A DNA stretch of 64,000 nt from CAVYXA01 sp963846775 (GCA_963846775.1 CAWJXB010000006.1:806001-870000), one strand, 5' to 3'. Shown: positions 42,690-51,742, counted from the first letter of the stretch. The notes: generated from the letters alone by a model not told the origin. Numbers and translations: made by a program.

Positions 42690-43653
42690 TTTCTTTCGCT
42701 CCGTTCTCGATCTTAAACAGCGACGACACGGACTCGTCATTGTGAATCCGCTTGATCCCCTCGCCCAATAGTTCGGAGACGCAAAGCACCTTGATCGAAA
42801 ACCCTTCGACGGTGCGCACCGGCGTGCTGTTGGTGGTAATTAATTCCCTGATTTGCGATTTTTGCAACCGGGGAATTGCCACGTCCACCAGCACGGCATG
42901 AGCGACACCGGCATAGACATCGAGCGCACCATGCTTTTTCAAAATGCTCGTTGCCGAGGTGAGTGTGCCGGCGGTCTCGGTCAGATCATCGACCAGTAGC
43001 ACGTCGCAATCCTTCACGTCGCCGATCAGATAAAGCGCCTCGGTTTCGCTCGGGCTCTTGCGTTCCTTGGCCACAATCGCCAGGCCTGCACCCAAGGCAT
43101 CCGCGTAAGCCGACGCCATCTTCAACCCGCCCAAGTCCGGCGAAACAACCACCGTCTTTCGCGTCAATCGTTTCCGCAGATACTTGATCAACACCGGCAG
43201 CGAATAGAGATGATCCACCGGGATATCGAAAAAGCCCTGCACCTGTTGCGCGTGCAAATCCATCGTCAGCACGCGATGCACGCCGGCCGCATTCAGTAAA
43301 TTCGCCACCAGCTTGGCCGTGATTGGCACCCGCGGCTGATCTTTGCGGTCCTGTCGCGCATACCCGAAAAACGGAATCACAGCCGTGATCCGGTCTGCGC
43401 TGGCCCGTCGCGCCGCATCGACCATGATCAGGAGTTCCATCAAATGCTGATTCGTCGGAGGACAAGTCGGCTGCACGATGAAGACGTCATGCCCGCGAAT
43501 ATTTTCTTCGATCCGCACATACGTTTCGCCATCGGGAAAAGATTTCACCGACGCCTGTCCCAGCGGCACCCCGATGTACTGGCAAATTCGTTCAGCCAAA
43601 TCGCGATTGGCCGTTCCGCTAAAAATCTTCATCTCCGGCTGACGCGCAAACAT
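42673..43653 (-). CDS. prs: Ribose-phosphate pyrophosphokinase
   Basis: This enzyme makes PRPP from ribose 5-phosphate and ATP for nucleotide, His and Trp synthesis. The 326-residue protein has KSFPDGETYVRIEENIRG, the FFGYARQDRKD flexible loop, LTMDLHAQQVQGFFDIPVD and the PRPP loop LLVDDLTETAGTL (usually DDxIDTAGT). Starts at 43653 or at the MKIFSG methionine 7 codons later are possible. It heads the minus-strand housekeeping run prs-rplY-pth-rpsF-ssb-dprA-topB. Confidence 0.97.
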   Translation of the reverse strand: MFARQPEMKIFSGTANRDLAERICQYIGVPLGQASVKSFPDGETYVRIEENIRGHDVFIVQPTCPPTNQHLMELLIMVDAARRASADRITAVIPFFGYARQDRKDQPRVPITAKLVANLLNAAGVHRVLTMDLHAQQVQGFFDIPVDHLYSLPVLIKYLRKRLTRKTVVVSPDLGGLKMASAYADALGAGLAIVAKERKSPSETEALYLIGDVKDCDVLLVDDLTETAGTLTSATSILKKHGALDVYAGVAHAVLVDVAIPRLQKSQIRELITTNSTPVRTVEGFSIKVLCVSELLGEGIKRIHNDESVSSLFKIENGAKENGKTG

Positions 43654-43881
43654 AATGGGACAGGAGCTTTGCCTCAGTCGCTCTAAATGGCAACAGCAAA
43701 CGAGTTACCCAGGCGCTGAGAAATCACATTTGCCCGACGGTTGGGAAGCAGTCTGAAATGGAAAGTTTTCTAACCGCGTTCCGAGAAGTCACGGCTGAAG
43801 TAGCGCCTTCAGCCTGGGCAATGACAACTTTCGGAGCGATAAGAGATCCCAACGTCGCTTATTCGCCGAATATCCAGGCGG

Positions 43882-44196
43882 TCACGCAATTTTCGGCGCC
43901 TTTACTCCGCATTTGGCGAGGATCTGTTCGACCAACTTCTTCGGCCTCCACGGTCGAAGCATTGGATGGTCATCAAAATATCTGGGCCAGCAAAGAACGT
44001 CGCAATAACCGGCCCACGCCGCCTCGATGTACTGGCGGACTTTTTCGAGATTACCGTTACTCAATTTCAGGATGTCCCAGCGCACTCGCTCGGCTTGCGG
44101 GCCGGCGTAACTGTTCAGAAGTTCAACCACAGTGGCCTGCTCGCTGTAAGCGAATTCTTTGCCGACGCGCTCGAGCAGTCGATTTTCCAAAATCAT
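43882..44196 (-). CDS. Conserved hypothetical protein
   Basis: A 104-residue protein, largely helical: MILENRLLERVGKEF, ATVVELLNSYAGPQAERVRW, then LEKVRQYIEAAWAGYCDVLCWPRYFD and a basic end RPWRPKKLVEQILAKCG. No named domain is recognised. The composition is that of a soluble cytoplasmic protein, and coding character (charged/hydrophobic spacing) looks real. It stands alone between prs and the small Cys-rich exported protein gene. Confidence 0.65.
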   Translation of the reverse strand: MILENRLLERVGKEFAYSEQATVVELLNSYAGPQAERVRWDILKLSNGNLEKVRQYIEAAWAGYCDVLCWPRYFDDHPMLRPWRPKKLVEQILAKCGVKAPKIA

Positions 44197-44313
44197 CAGC
44201 TAAACTCATAAGCATAATATCTGCCACATTCACTGTGATTCACCGTCCTATGCGGCATTTCGTTTTACCGAAACAGAGTCTGAGGTTCGGTTAACCACCA
44301 CTGCCAAGCGACC

Positions 44314-44349
44314 AAAAAAAAGACGGGCCCGAATGGCGGGCCCGTCTTC
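44314..44349 (-). terminator. Rho-independent terminator for the small exported-protein gene
   Basis: On the minus strand, GACGGGCCCG and CGGGCCCGTC form a perfect 10-bp GC-rich stem around a short CCATT loop, followed directly by a run of eight T. It lies about 25 bases after the stop of the gene at 44374-44685. Confidence 0.9.
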
Positions 44350-44373
44350 GTCAAACAAGCAATCGCGGCAGGA

Positions 44374-44685
44374 TTATGTTTCGGTCTTGGATTTGCCTTT
44401 GCATTCCGCCTTGAATTTGGCGAACTGCTCTTTGGTCAGGACGCCTTCGGCTTCCTTCATGTATTTAGCTTCGCTCGCCTCCGAGCACCCGGCTTTCTGA
44501 TGCTCAGTCATGATCTTATGCATCTTCGCCTGTTGATCAGACGTGAGGTTCAGACTGGCGAGCGAAACCGAACAGGCCGCCTTACCGTTATTGCCAGCCT
44601 GCTTGGTACAACCACCGTGTTCACCCGCGAACACCGCCCCAGTTGCAAACATTCCTGCCACTAGTAATGCAATGAATTTGGTCAT
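44374..44685 (-). CDS. Small exported Cys-containing protein (Spy/CpxP-like LTxxQ pattern)
   Basis: A 103-residue protein with a signal peptide (TKFIALLVAGMFATGAVFAG). The mature part starts EHGGCTKQAGNNGKAACS, has LNLTSDQQAKMHKIMTEHQ, which resembles the LTxxQ helix of Spy/CpxP-type periplasmic proteins, and contains four cysteines overall. I infer a periplasmic helical protein, perhaps a chaperone or metal-responsive factor; the function is not established. It is monocistronic and ends at a strong terminator. Confidence 0.8.
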   Translation of the reverse strand: MTKFIALLVAGMFATGAVFAGEHGGCTKQAGNNGKAACSVSLASLNLTSDQQAKMHKIMTEHQKAGCSEASEAKYMKEAEGVLTKEQFAKFKAECKGKSKTET

Positions 44686-44743
44686 ATGTGGATCGTAAGA
44701 CGCTGATTCACGCGACCTTGTTCAAAGATTTCGCGATGACAGC

Positions 44744-45538
44744 TCAACCTGTTCTCACGCGCTCAGCGGAAAATTCGACGGGATCCTGTCGAAAATAATT
44801 TCGTAACTCGGTGTACAATCGTGGATGCTGCGTCCGCAGCATCACCGGCCGCTCGAAGAAAGCCTCGACCGAAACCGCGAAAAATTCCGCCGCATTTGTC
44901 GCGCCGTAGGTATTGAGCAGCGTCGGGATTCCAGTTTCCTCGGCCGCGCGCAAAGACGCGAATTCAGTTCGCATTACCTGGCGCCATGCCAGTTGATCTT
45001 TACGCGTCACCAGTGCTGGTGTGCCGTCGGCCGCGAAATTTTCGTAGTCGAGCTGGTGCGCGAATTCGTGGAGAACGACGTTCTGTCCGTCTGAAGCGTC
45101 GGCCGCGCCGGATTTTACCGCATCCCACGCCAGCACCATCGATCCCATCGTGCGGCCAGTCTCACCCAATCGCGATTGTTTTCCTTCTTCCCAAATTTCC
45201 GCAGAAACAGGGCGCCGCTCATCGACCAGATAGGTCGATGGATAAACCAGAATCGTGATCAGCCGTGGAAAATAATCGGTCTTGCGGTGCAACAACAGCA
45301 GACATGCCTGCGTGGCAATGGTCACGCGGATCTCGTCAGTGATTTCCAAACCGGCGCATCCTTCAAAGCCTTTGTCAGCCAGGAATACCTGAATGTGCCC
45401 GAGAAGTTCGGTTTGATCGGTCGCTGAGAGTCGCGCGAAAAACGCAACGTTACGCTTGATTGTTCGGAGCCACTCGTTCGGAAACGGCCGCGCCTTCAAC
45501 TGTTTCCGACGTCGATCTGTTAGGAATCCAAAGAGCAC
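44744..45538 (-). CDS. MtfA-like zinc-dependent peptidase (M90 family)
   Basis: A 264-residue protein of the MtfA (DgsA anti-repressor) family. It has FLADKGFEGCAGLEITDEIRV, the zinc-binding motif VVLHEFAHQLDYENFAADG and a C-terminal NAAEFFAVSVEAFFERP with the third zinc ligand. In E. coli MtfA binds the repressor Mlc and has peptidase activity; here the target is unknown. Length is normal for the family. It lies between the small exported-protein gene and clpB, all on the minus strand, with no tight coupling. Confidence 0.93.
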   Translation of the reverse strand: MLFGFLTDRRRKQLKARPFPNEWLRTIKRNVAFFARLSATDQTELLGHIQVFLADKGFEGCAGLEITDEIRVTIATQACLLLLHRKTDYFPRLITILVYPSTYLVDERRPVSAEIWEEGKQSRLGETGRTMGSMVLAWDAVKSGAADASDGQNVVLHEFAHQLDYENFAADGTPALVTRKDQLAWRQVMRTEFASLRAAEETGIPTLLNTYGATNAAEFFAVSVEAFFERPVMLRTQHPRLYTELRNYFRQDPVEFSAERVRTG

Positions 45539-45689
45539 CGGCTAAGTGTATCGTTCCTGGAGCGGCGGTCTACCTGCCTTCGCCGTAGTTTTGCGAAGGC
45601 TGATGACCGTCCGACAGCGTAATTGCGTGTGACATGAGGTCAGCCCTTTGAGAGCATAAACCCACTGACCTAACGTTCCGCGGGCAGAA

Positions 45690-45722
45690 ATAGTAAGAGA
45701 TTTCTCGACTACGCTCGAAATG
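45690..45722. repeat. Interspersed repeat overlapping the 3' end of clpB
   Basis: GTAAGAGATTTCTCGACTAC followed by GCTCGAAATGACA resembles the element at 10128-10202 (AGAGATGTCTC..GCTCAACATGACAG). On the minus strand it supplies the last codons and the stop (TAG) of clpB. The core GAGATTTCTC is itself palindromic. Confidence 0.65.
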
Positions 45723-48285
45723 ACAAGGCGCCGTTCTTGGCCTCGACGTGGACGGTTTGGCCTTCGCGGACCTTGCCTTCCAAAATGTCGATCGAGAGCG
45801 GGTCGAGAATTTCTTTTTGAATGGTGCGCCGGAGCGGGCGCGCGCCGTAAACCGGATCGTAGCCTTCCCGGGCAAGCAGCGCTTTCGCTGCGTCGGACAA
45901 CTCGAGCGTGATCTTTTGTTGCTCGAGTCGCTTCGACAATCGGCGCAGTTGGATTTCGACGATCTTCTTCAGGTCATCCTCGCTCAACCGATCGAAGATG
46001 ATGATCTCATCGACGCGATTGAGAAATTCCGGACGAAAATGCGCGCGCAACGCATCCATGACCAGACGCGATCTGGCTTCGCGCGATTCTTCCTCGGTAA
46101 TGAATTGCGAGCCGATGTTCGAAGTCATGATGATGACCGTGTTTTTGAAATCGACCGTGCGCCCCTGCCCGTCCGTAATCCGGCCATCATCGAGCACTTG
46201 GAGAAGGACATTGAACACGTCCTGGTGCGCTTTTTCTATCTCGTCGAAGAGCACGACCGAATACGGCCGGCGCCTGACCGCTTCGGAAAGCTGGCCGCCT
46301 TCCTCATAACCGACGTATCCCGGCGGCGCGCCGATCAAGCGCGCCACAGTGTGTTTCTCCATGTACTCGCTCATATCGACCCGGATCATCGCGTTCTCGT
46401 CATCGAATAAGAATTCCGCGAGAGCGCGCGAGAGCTCGGTCTTGCCGACGCCGGTTGGTCCGAGAAAAATGAACGAACCGAGCGGACGATTCGGGTCCTG
46501 TAAACCGGCGCGCGCGCGCCGCACCGCATTGGCAACCGCTTTGATCGCTTCATCCTGGCCAACGACACGCTGATGTAAATGCTCTTCGAGTTTTACCAAT
46601 TTCTCGCGCTCGCCTTCCTGCAATCGCGAGACCGGGATGTGCGTCCAGCTCGAAACCACTTCCGCAATGTCTTCCTCGGTCACTTCTTCGCGAAGGAGCG
46701 ATTTCTTGGCCTTCGCACTTTTCGCCGTGGCCTCCGCCAATTTCCTTTCCAACTCGGGAATCCGTCCGTACTGAAGCTCGCTCGCTTTGGCCAATTCACC
46801 GCGGCGGGTGGCGCGCTCAAGCTCGGTCCGGAACCGATCGAGTTCTTCTTTCCATTTTCGCTGCTCATCAATGAGCGCTTTCTCTTTTTGCCATTCCGCT
46901 TTCAGTGCGTTCGATTTTTCCTTCAGCTCGGCCAATTCTTTCTCGAGTTTTTTCAGTCGCTCCTTGCTCGCGGGATCTTTTTCTTTCTTCAGCGCCTGCC
47001 GCTCCATCTCGTGCTGCATGATCTCGCGTTCGATCACGTCGATCTCGGTCGGCATGGAATCGAGCTCGATCTTCAAACGTGAGGCCGCTTCATCGACCAG
47101 ATCGATCGCTTTGTCCGGCAAAAACCGATCGCTGATGTAGCGATGCGAGAGCACGGCCGCGGCGACGAGAGCGGCATCGGTAATGCGGACACCGTGATGC
47201 ACTTCGTAGCGTTCTTTCAATCCGCGCAAAATCGCGATCGTGTCTTCCACGCTCGGCTCGTTCACCATCACCGGTTGAAATCGCCGTTCCAGCGCGGCGT
47301 CTTTCTCGATGTATTTGCGATATTCATCGAGCGTTGTCGCGCCGATTGTGCGCAGCTCGCCGCGCGCCAGCATCGGTTTGAGCATGTTTGAAGCATCGAC
47401 CGATCCTTCCGCAGCGCCGGCGCCGACGATGGTATGCAGCTCGTCAATGAACAGGATGACTTGACCTTGCGAATCGGTCACTTCTTTCAAAAAGGCTTTG
47501 AGCCGATCTTCGAATTCGCCGCGAAACTTCGCTCCCGCGATCATCGCGCCAATATCCATCGCGATGAGGCGTTTATTTTTCAGCGATTCCGGCACGTCGC
47601 CGGAAATGATTCGACGGGCCAGACCCTCGACAATCGCGGTTTTGCCAACACCAGGATCGCCAATGAGCACAGGATTATTTTTGGTGCGACGTGACAACAC
47701 CTGCATAATCCGGCGGATCTCATTGTCGCGGCCAATGACCGGATCAATTTTCCCCCGCCGCGCCAGCTCGGTCAGATCGCGTCCGTATTTCTCGAGCGTC
47801 TGATATTTGCCTTCCGGATTTTGATCCGTCACTCGTTGCGAGCCGCGCACTTGTTGCAACGCCTGCATCAGCTTGTCGCGCGTCACGCCGAATTCTTTAA
47901 ATAATTTTGCCGCCGGAATCCCGCTTTGCGGGACCGAACTCAGCGCGAGCAAGTAATGCTCTGCGCTGGTGAATTCGTCCTTCAACTTCGACATCTCCTT
48001 TTCCGCGCCATCGAGAACGCTGCGGAGTTCATTCGACAAACGAAGATCGACCGCGGCACCGTGAACTTTCGGGCGCTGGTCAAGCTCGCTCTGCAATCGC
48101 TCGCGCAGCCGATCAATCGGGATGCCGATTTTTTCCAACAGCGGCCGGGTGATTCCTTCGCCCTGATCGAGTAACGCGGAGAGAAAATGTTCGTTCGTAA
48201 TTTCCTGATGATTCGATTGCGACGCCAGATCCTGCGCCGCTTGCAGCGCCTCCTGCATCTTCTGCGTGAACTTATCGATGCGCAC
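45709..48285 (-). CDS. clpB: ATP-dependent chaperone ClpB
   Basis: ClpB is a hexameric disaggregase that works with DnaK. The 858-residue protein has an N-terminal Clp repeat domain (~1-145), AAA1 with Walker A GDPGVGKTAIVEG (~200), a long coiled-coil middle domain (~405-525, very Glu/Lys/Arg-rich) and AAA2 with GPTGVGKTELSRAL (~605) and VVLFDEIEKAH. Length is typical. The last four residues (SFRA) and the stop are encoded by an interspersed repeat. No HrcA/CIRCE-like site was recognised upstream. Confidence 0.97.
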   Translation of the reverse strand: MRIDKFTQKMQEALQAAQDLASQSNHQEITNEHFLSALLDQGEGITRPLLEKIGIPIDRLRERLQSELDQRPKVHGAAVDLRLSNELRSVLDGAEKEMSKLKDEFTSAEHYLLALSSVPQSGIPAAKLFKEFGVTRDKLMQALQQVRGSQRVTDQNPEGKYQTLEKYGRDLTELARRGKIDPVIGRDNEIRRIMQVLSRRTKNNPVLIGDPGVGKTAIVEGLARRIISGDVPESLKNKRLIAMDIGAMIAGAKFRGEFEDRLKAFLKEVTDSQGQVILFIDELHTIVGAGAAEGSVDASNMLKPMLARGELRTIGATTLDEYRKYIEKDAALERRFQPVMVNEPSVEDTIAILRGLKERYEVHHGVRITDAALVAAAVLSHRYISDRFLPDKAIDLVDEAASRLKIELDSMPTEIDVIEREIMQHEMERQALKKEKDPASKERLKKLEKELAELKEKSNALKAEWQKEKALIDEQRKWKEELDRFRTELERATRRGELAKASELQYGRIPELERKLAEATAKSAKAKKSLLREEVTEEDIAEVVSSWTHIPVSRLQEGEREKLVKLEEHLHQRVVGQDEAIKAVANAVRRARAGLQDPNRPLGSFIFLGPTGVGKTELSRALAEFLFDDENAMIRVDMSEYMEKHTVARLIGAPPGYVGYEEGGQLSEAVRRRPYSVVLFDEIEKAHQDVFNVLLQVLDDGRITDGQGRTVDFKNTVIIMTSNIGSQFITEEESREARSRLVMDALRAHFRPEFLNRVDEIIIFDRLSEDDLKKIVEIQLRRLSKRLEQQKITLELSDAAKALLAREGYDPVYGARPLRRTIQKEILDPLSIDILEGKVREGQTVHVEAKNGALSFRA

Positions 48286-48564
48286 CTTACAAAGTTAGCG
48301 ATGGCCTGCGCTGACGCAAAGAAGGCTTTTATCGCCTCGCCGCACTATTTACAATTCGGCTGTGGCTGAAGAGACACGCTCCCTCTGGGAACAATTCGAT
48401 TCAGAAGTCGAGCCGTGGCGGCGTGGACGCATCATGCTTCCTGGCATTGCCGTTTTTTACCTCGTCGCGCAGTCCCCTGATCCTCGCGGCGTCCTTATTT
48501 TCCTTTTGACCTGTCCGGCAAAACCGACTTACCTAAGCGGCCAGCACTGTAGTTAACAACAGCC

Positions 48565-48999
48565 GTGGACCTCAAAGACATCAAAGCCATCATCGATTTG
48601 ATGAAGGAGAACGATCTCGCCGTCTTCGAAATGGAGAAGAACGGCCTCAAAATCAAACTGGAAAAGGGCGTGGGCGCTAGCGCTGGACCAATAATCGTTG
48701 CGCCGACCGCGCCTCAGGCAGCCGTCGCGCCGGCCGCGCCCGTTGCGGAACCGCCAGGCCCGCCGCTCAAGGAGATCGTATCGCCAATGGTGGGGACGTT
48801 CTATCGGGCGGGCGCGCCCGATGCCGCGCCGTTTGTCGATGTCGGAGCACAAGTCACTGAGGACACAGTGGTCTGCATCATTGAAGCCATGAAAGTGATG
48901 AACGAAATCAAAGCGGAAACGAGCGGCGTCATCGCCGACGTGGGGGTCGAAAACGGCAAGCCGGTACAGTTCGGGCAAGTCCTCTTCCGCGTGCGATGA
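48565..48999 (+). CDS. accB: Acetyl-CoA carboxylase biotin carboxyl carrier protein
   Basis: This 144-residue carrier for acetyl-CoA carboxylase starts from a GTG at 48565 (DLKDIKAIIDLMKENDLAV). An Ala/Pro-rich linker (~40-70) leads to the biotinyl domain VSPMVGTFYRAGAPDAAPFV and IIEAMKVMNEIKAE, with the biotinylated Lys between the methionines. It ends GQVLFRVR. accC follows in the same direction after a repeat-containing gap, the standard accB-accC order. Confidence 0.96.
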   Translation: MDLKDIKAIIDLMKENDLAVFEMEKNGLKIKLEKGVGASAGPIIVAPTAPQAAVAPAAPVAEPPGPPLKEIVSPMVGTFYRAGAPDAAPFVDVGAQVTEDTVVCIIEAMKVMNEIKAETSGVIADVGVENGKPVQFGQVLFRVR

Positions 49000-49020
49000 T
49001 CGCGATGTCGAAAGCGAATT

Positions 49021-49083
49021 GTAGGGCAGGCGCATGACCTGCCCCCGCGCGCTGGTGACTCAGCAGGCGAGGCGCTTGCCTAC
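49021..49083. repeat. Palindromic repeat between accB and accC
   Basis: TGTAGGGCAGGCGCATGACC and GCAGGCGAGGCGCTTGCCTACA form imperfect inverted arms around a GC-rich centre. It is related to the elements at 31690 and 53507. It lies inside the likely accBC transcript. Confidence 0.6.
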
Positions 49084-49115
49084 ACCAAGCGCAGTGGTTG
49101 CCTTACAATGTTCCG

Positions 49116-50501
49116 ATGTTTGAAAAAATTCTGATCGCTAATCGCGGAGAAATTGCGCTGCGGATTATCCGCGCTTGCAAGGAGCTGGGCATTCGCACGC
49201 TGGCGGTTTACTCGGAAGCGGATGTCGATTCTCTCCATGTCCAACTGGCCGATGAAGCAATCTGCATCGGTGCCGCGCCCAGTTCGGAGAGTTATCTGAA
49301 AATTGACCGAATCATGAGCGCCGCCGAGATCGGCGATGTCGATGCCATCCATCCCGGGTATGGCTTTCTAGCCGAGAACGCGCATTTCGCGGAGGTGGCC
49401 GAGAGCTGCAAGATCAAGTTCATCGGCCCGGCTGCGCATGCGATGCATTCCATGGGTGACAAAAACATGGCGCGGCTCTGCGCCAGGAAAGCCGGTGTGC
49501 CGATTACCCCGGGCAGCGATGGGATTGTGGCTGATGAAAAGGAAGCCGCGAAGATTGCGAAGAAGATCGGGTACCCGGTCATGATCAAAGCCGCCGCGGG
49601 CGGGGGCGGACGCGGGATGCGGGTGGCGCATAACGAGCCGAGTCTCATCACCGGCTTTCATGCCGCGCGGCATGAAGCGGAAAAAGCGTTCGGCAACGGC
49701 GACGTGTACCTCGAAAAGTTTGTCGTTACCCCACACCATATTGAGTTCCAGATCATGGCCGACAGTCATGGCCACATCGTTCATCTCGGGGAACGCGATT
49801 GCTCCATTCAACGGCGGAACCAAAAAGTAATTGAAGAGTGTCCTTCCCCGTTCATGACGCCAGCGCTTCGGAAGAAAATGGGCAATGCCGCGATCAAGCT
49901 GGCCAAATCGGTCAGATACGAAAACGCCGGCACGATCGAGTTTCTGGTCGATCAGCATCGGCATTTTTATTTCATGGAGATGAACACGCGAATCCAGGTG
50001 GAGCACACCATCACGGAAGAAGTTTACGGGTGCGATCTGGTCAAGGAGCAAATCCGGATCGCGGCCGGCGAACCGCTTTCGGAGCACGTTGCTCACGCCC
50101 AACCGCGTTCGCACGCGATTCAATGCCGGATCAACGCGGAAGATCCAGCCAAGGATTTTCAGCCCTCGCCCGGCCGGATCGATTTTTACTACGCGCCCGG
50201 CGGACGCGGCGTACGCATCGATTCGCATGTTTACACCGGCTACACCGTGCCGCCGTATTACGATTCGTTGATCTCGAAACTGGTAACGGTGGGCGCGAAT
50301 CGTCGGAACGCGATTGAACGAATGCGCCGTGCGCTCGACGAATATTACATCACCGGAATCAAGACCACGGTACCGTTCCACGCCGCTATCATGCGCAATG
50401 GCGATTTTCGCGCGGGAAATTACGACACCGGTTTCGTCGAGCGCGTGATGAATTCGGAGAGTTTCCAGCTTGTTCCGCCCTCCGCGCGCTTGCATGAATA
50501 G
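49116..50501 (+). CDS. accC: Acetyl-CoA carboxylase biotin carboxylase
   Basis: AccC carboxylates the biotin on AccB using ATP and bicarbonate, the first half-reaction of fatty-acid synthesis. The 461-residue ATP-grasp protein has KILIANRGEIALRIIRACKE, HPGYGFLAENAHFAE, the ATP glycine loop KAAAGGGGRGMR and EMNTRIQVEHTITEEV. I chose the ATG at 49116 (MFEKILIANRG), the usual start, over a TTG 18 bases earlier. thiE begins about 97 bases further. Confidence 0.97.
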   Translation: MFEKILIANRGEIALRIIRACKELGIRTLAVYSEADVDSLHVQLADEAICIGAAPSSESYLKIDRIMSAAEIGDVDAIHPGYGFLAENAHFAEVAESCKIKFIGPAAHAMHSMGDKNMARLCARKAGVPITPGSDGIVADEKEAAKIAKKIGYPVMIKAAAGGGGRGMRVAHNEPSLITGFHAARHEAEKAFGNGDVYLEKFVVTPHHIEFQIMADSHGHIVHLGERDCSIQRRNQKVIEECPSPFMTPALRKKMGNAAIKLAKSVRYENAGTIEFLVDQHRHFYFMEMNTRIQVEHTITEEVYGCDLVKEQIRIAAGEPLSEHVAHAQPRSHAIQCRINAEDPAKDFQPSPGRIDFYYAPGGRGVRIDSHVYTGYTVPPYYDSLISKLVTVGANRRNAIERMRRALDEYYITGIKTTVPFHAAIMRNGDFRAGNYDTGFVERVMNSESFQLVPPSARLHE

Positions 50502-50504
50502 ATG

Positions 50505-50580
50505 TCTGTAGCGGCCCCGAACGCTTTCGGGGTCGCCGTTTCCGAAAAAGTTTGCGACGCCCACAGAGCGCCGCTAGAGC
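50505..50580. repeat. Palindromic repeat between accC and thiE
   Basis: TGTAGCGGCCCCGAACGCTT and further inverted segments (GGGGTCGCC, GCGCCGCTAGAG) make an imperfect member of the TGTAGCGGC family. The frame of thiE stays open through it, but the homology begins only at 50598. Confidence 0.5.
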
Positions 50581-50597
50581 ACAGCGCAGAAAGTCTT

Positions 50598-51221
50598 ATG
50601 CGGTCCTTACGCGAATGTCGTCTCTACGGGATCATTGATCTCGGTTACATCGACCGTCGCGAGTGCAGCCGCATCGCTGACGAAATGATCCAGGGTGGAG
50701 TCGATCTCATTCAACTGCGCGGAAAGACAAACTCGTTCGACGAACTGGTCGATCTTGCTGCGCAGCTACACGAGGTCACGTTTCCCGCCGCCATTCCGCT
50801 CATCGTGAACGATCATGCCGAGATCGCCACCAGAGTTCACGTCGAAGGCGTGCACGTCGGTCAAGACGATGATTCGATCGCAGTCGCGCGTGAGAAAGCA
50901 GGCCGACCCATTCTCGTTGGCAAATCGACCCACAGTCTCGAACAAGCCCGCGCCGCGCCGCGCGAAGGCGCCGATTATATCGGGTTCGGCCCAATTTTTG
51001 CCACGCCGACCAAGCCGGACTACGCTCCGATTGGTCTGGGCGACATCAGTCCAGTGCACAACGATGTCGGCGTCCCGATCTTCTGCATCGGCGGAATTAA
51101 CATCGATAATTTGCAAAGTGTGATCGACGCCGGCGCGCATCGCGTGGTGATGGTTTCGGCCTTGCTCAAAGCCCATAGCATTGTTGATTACGCCCGTTGC
51201 GCCACCGACATGCTGGCGTGA
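50598..51221 (+). CDS. thiE: Thiamine phosphate synthase
   Basis: ThiE couples the pyrimidine and thiazole halves into thiamine phosphate. The 207-residue TIM barrel has IIDLGYIDRRECSRIADEMI, GVDLIQLRGKTNS (pyrophosphate-binding Arg/Lys), PLIVNDHAEIA, VHVGQDDDSIAVAR, YIGFGPIFATPTKPDYAPIG and FCIGGINIDNL. The ATG at 50598 gives normal length; upstream codons lie in repeat DNA. The nearest other thiamine gene is thiH at 23.2 kb. Confidence 0.95.
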   Translation: MRSLRECRLYGIIDLGYIDRRECSRIADEMIQGGVDLIQLRGKTNSFDELVDLAAQLHEVTFPAAIPLIVNDHAEIATRVHVEGVHVGQDDDSIAVAREKAGRPILVGKSTHSLEQARAAPREGADYIGFGPIFATPTKPDYAPIGLGDISPVHNDVGVPIFCIGGINIDNLQSVIDAGAHRVVMVSALLKAHSIVDYARCATDMLA

Positions 51222-51253
51222 ATGACGAATGACCGATGACGAATGACCAAGGA
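51221..51253 (+). repeat. Short tandem GAATGAC-type repeats, upstream arm
   Basis: GAATGACGAATGACC followed by GATGACGAATGACC and GAATGAC are degenerate head-to-tail copies of a 7-base GAATGAC unit. The reverse-complement version (GTCATTC units) lies behind the gene at 51702-51738, so the two arrays flank the four-helix-bundle gene as inverted arms. Confidence 0.75.
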
Positions 51254-51706
51254 ATGACGAAGCCCGAAAGTCCCGGCGACGATTCCTACTGGGCCGACGA
51301 GACCACGTTACTTGCGAGAGAAGAGCCGGATGCCAAACCGGTTTACGATTTGGAGGAACGCACGGCCCGATTCGGTGAAGCGATAATTGACTTTGCCAAG
51401 AAGATTCCGGTGGGATCAGTCACCGAGAGAATCATTAGCCAGCTGGTTGGCGCCGGGACGAGCGTGGGCGCTAATTACGACGAGGCCGACGATGCAGTGT
51501 CCAAGAAAGAATTCCTGAAGTGTATCGGCACATGCAAAAAAGAAGCACGTGAGAGTAAACATTTCTTGCGCATGTCTGCTCGGGCCGTTCCCGAGCTGAA
51601 ATCTCTAGCGCGCGACCTATGGCTCGAAGCCAGGGCACTGCACTTGATCTTTTGCAAGATTTGGAGAAGCGGCAAAAAAAATTCGAACTTCGACACCCGT
51701 CATTAA
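51254..51706 (+). CDS. Four-helix-bundle protein (23S rRNA intervening-sequence-like)
   Basis: This protein belongs to the 'four helix bundle' family first seen as reading frames inside 23S rRNA intervening sequences. The signature is RFGEAIIDFAKKIPVGSVTE, RIISQLVGAGTSVGANYDEA and ECKKEA-like SKKEFLKCIGTCKKEARESK, then LKSLARDLWLEARALHLIF. The start is uncertain: an ATG at 51236 lies in the tandem repeat, and I chose 51254 (MTKPESPGDDS), giving 150 residues. The role is unknown. Flanking inverted repeat arrays suggest a mobile or once-mobile unit. Confidence 0.85.
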   Translation: MTKPESPGDDSYWADETTLLAREEPDAKPVYDLEERTARFGEAIIDFAKKIPVGSVTERIISQLVGAGTSVGANYDEADDAVSKKEFLKCIGTCKKEARESKHFLRMSARAVPELKSLARDLWLEARALHLIFCKIWRSGKKNSNFDTRH

Positions 51707-51738
51707 TTCGTCATTCGCCATTCGTCATTCGTCATTCT
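51702..51738 (-). repeat. Short tandem GTCATTC-type repeats, downstream arm
   Basis: ATTCGTCATTCGCCATTCG followed by TCATTCGTCATTC is the inverted counterpart of the GAATGAC array at 51221-51253. It overlaps the stop of the four-helix-bundle gene and ends 4 bases before the PfkB kinase start. Confidence 0.75.
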
Positions 51739-51742
51739 AACC

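Noticed and set aside
48362..48556. 64-codon open frame between clpB and accB
   Set aside because: Starts at GTG with no clear ribosome-binding site; one hydrophobic stretch but no recognisable family. Possible, but not supported enough to call.
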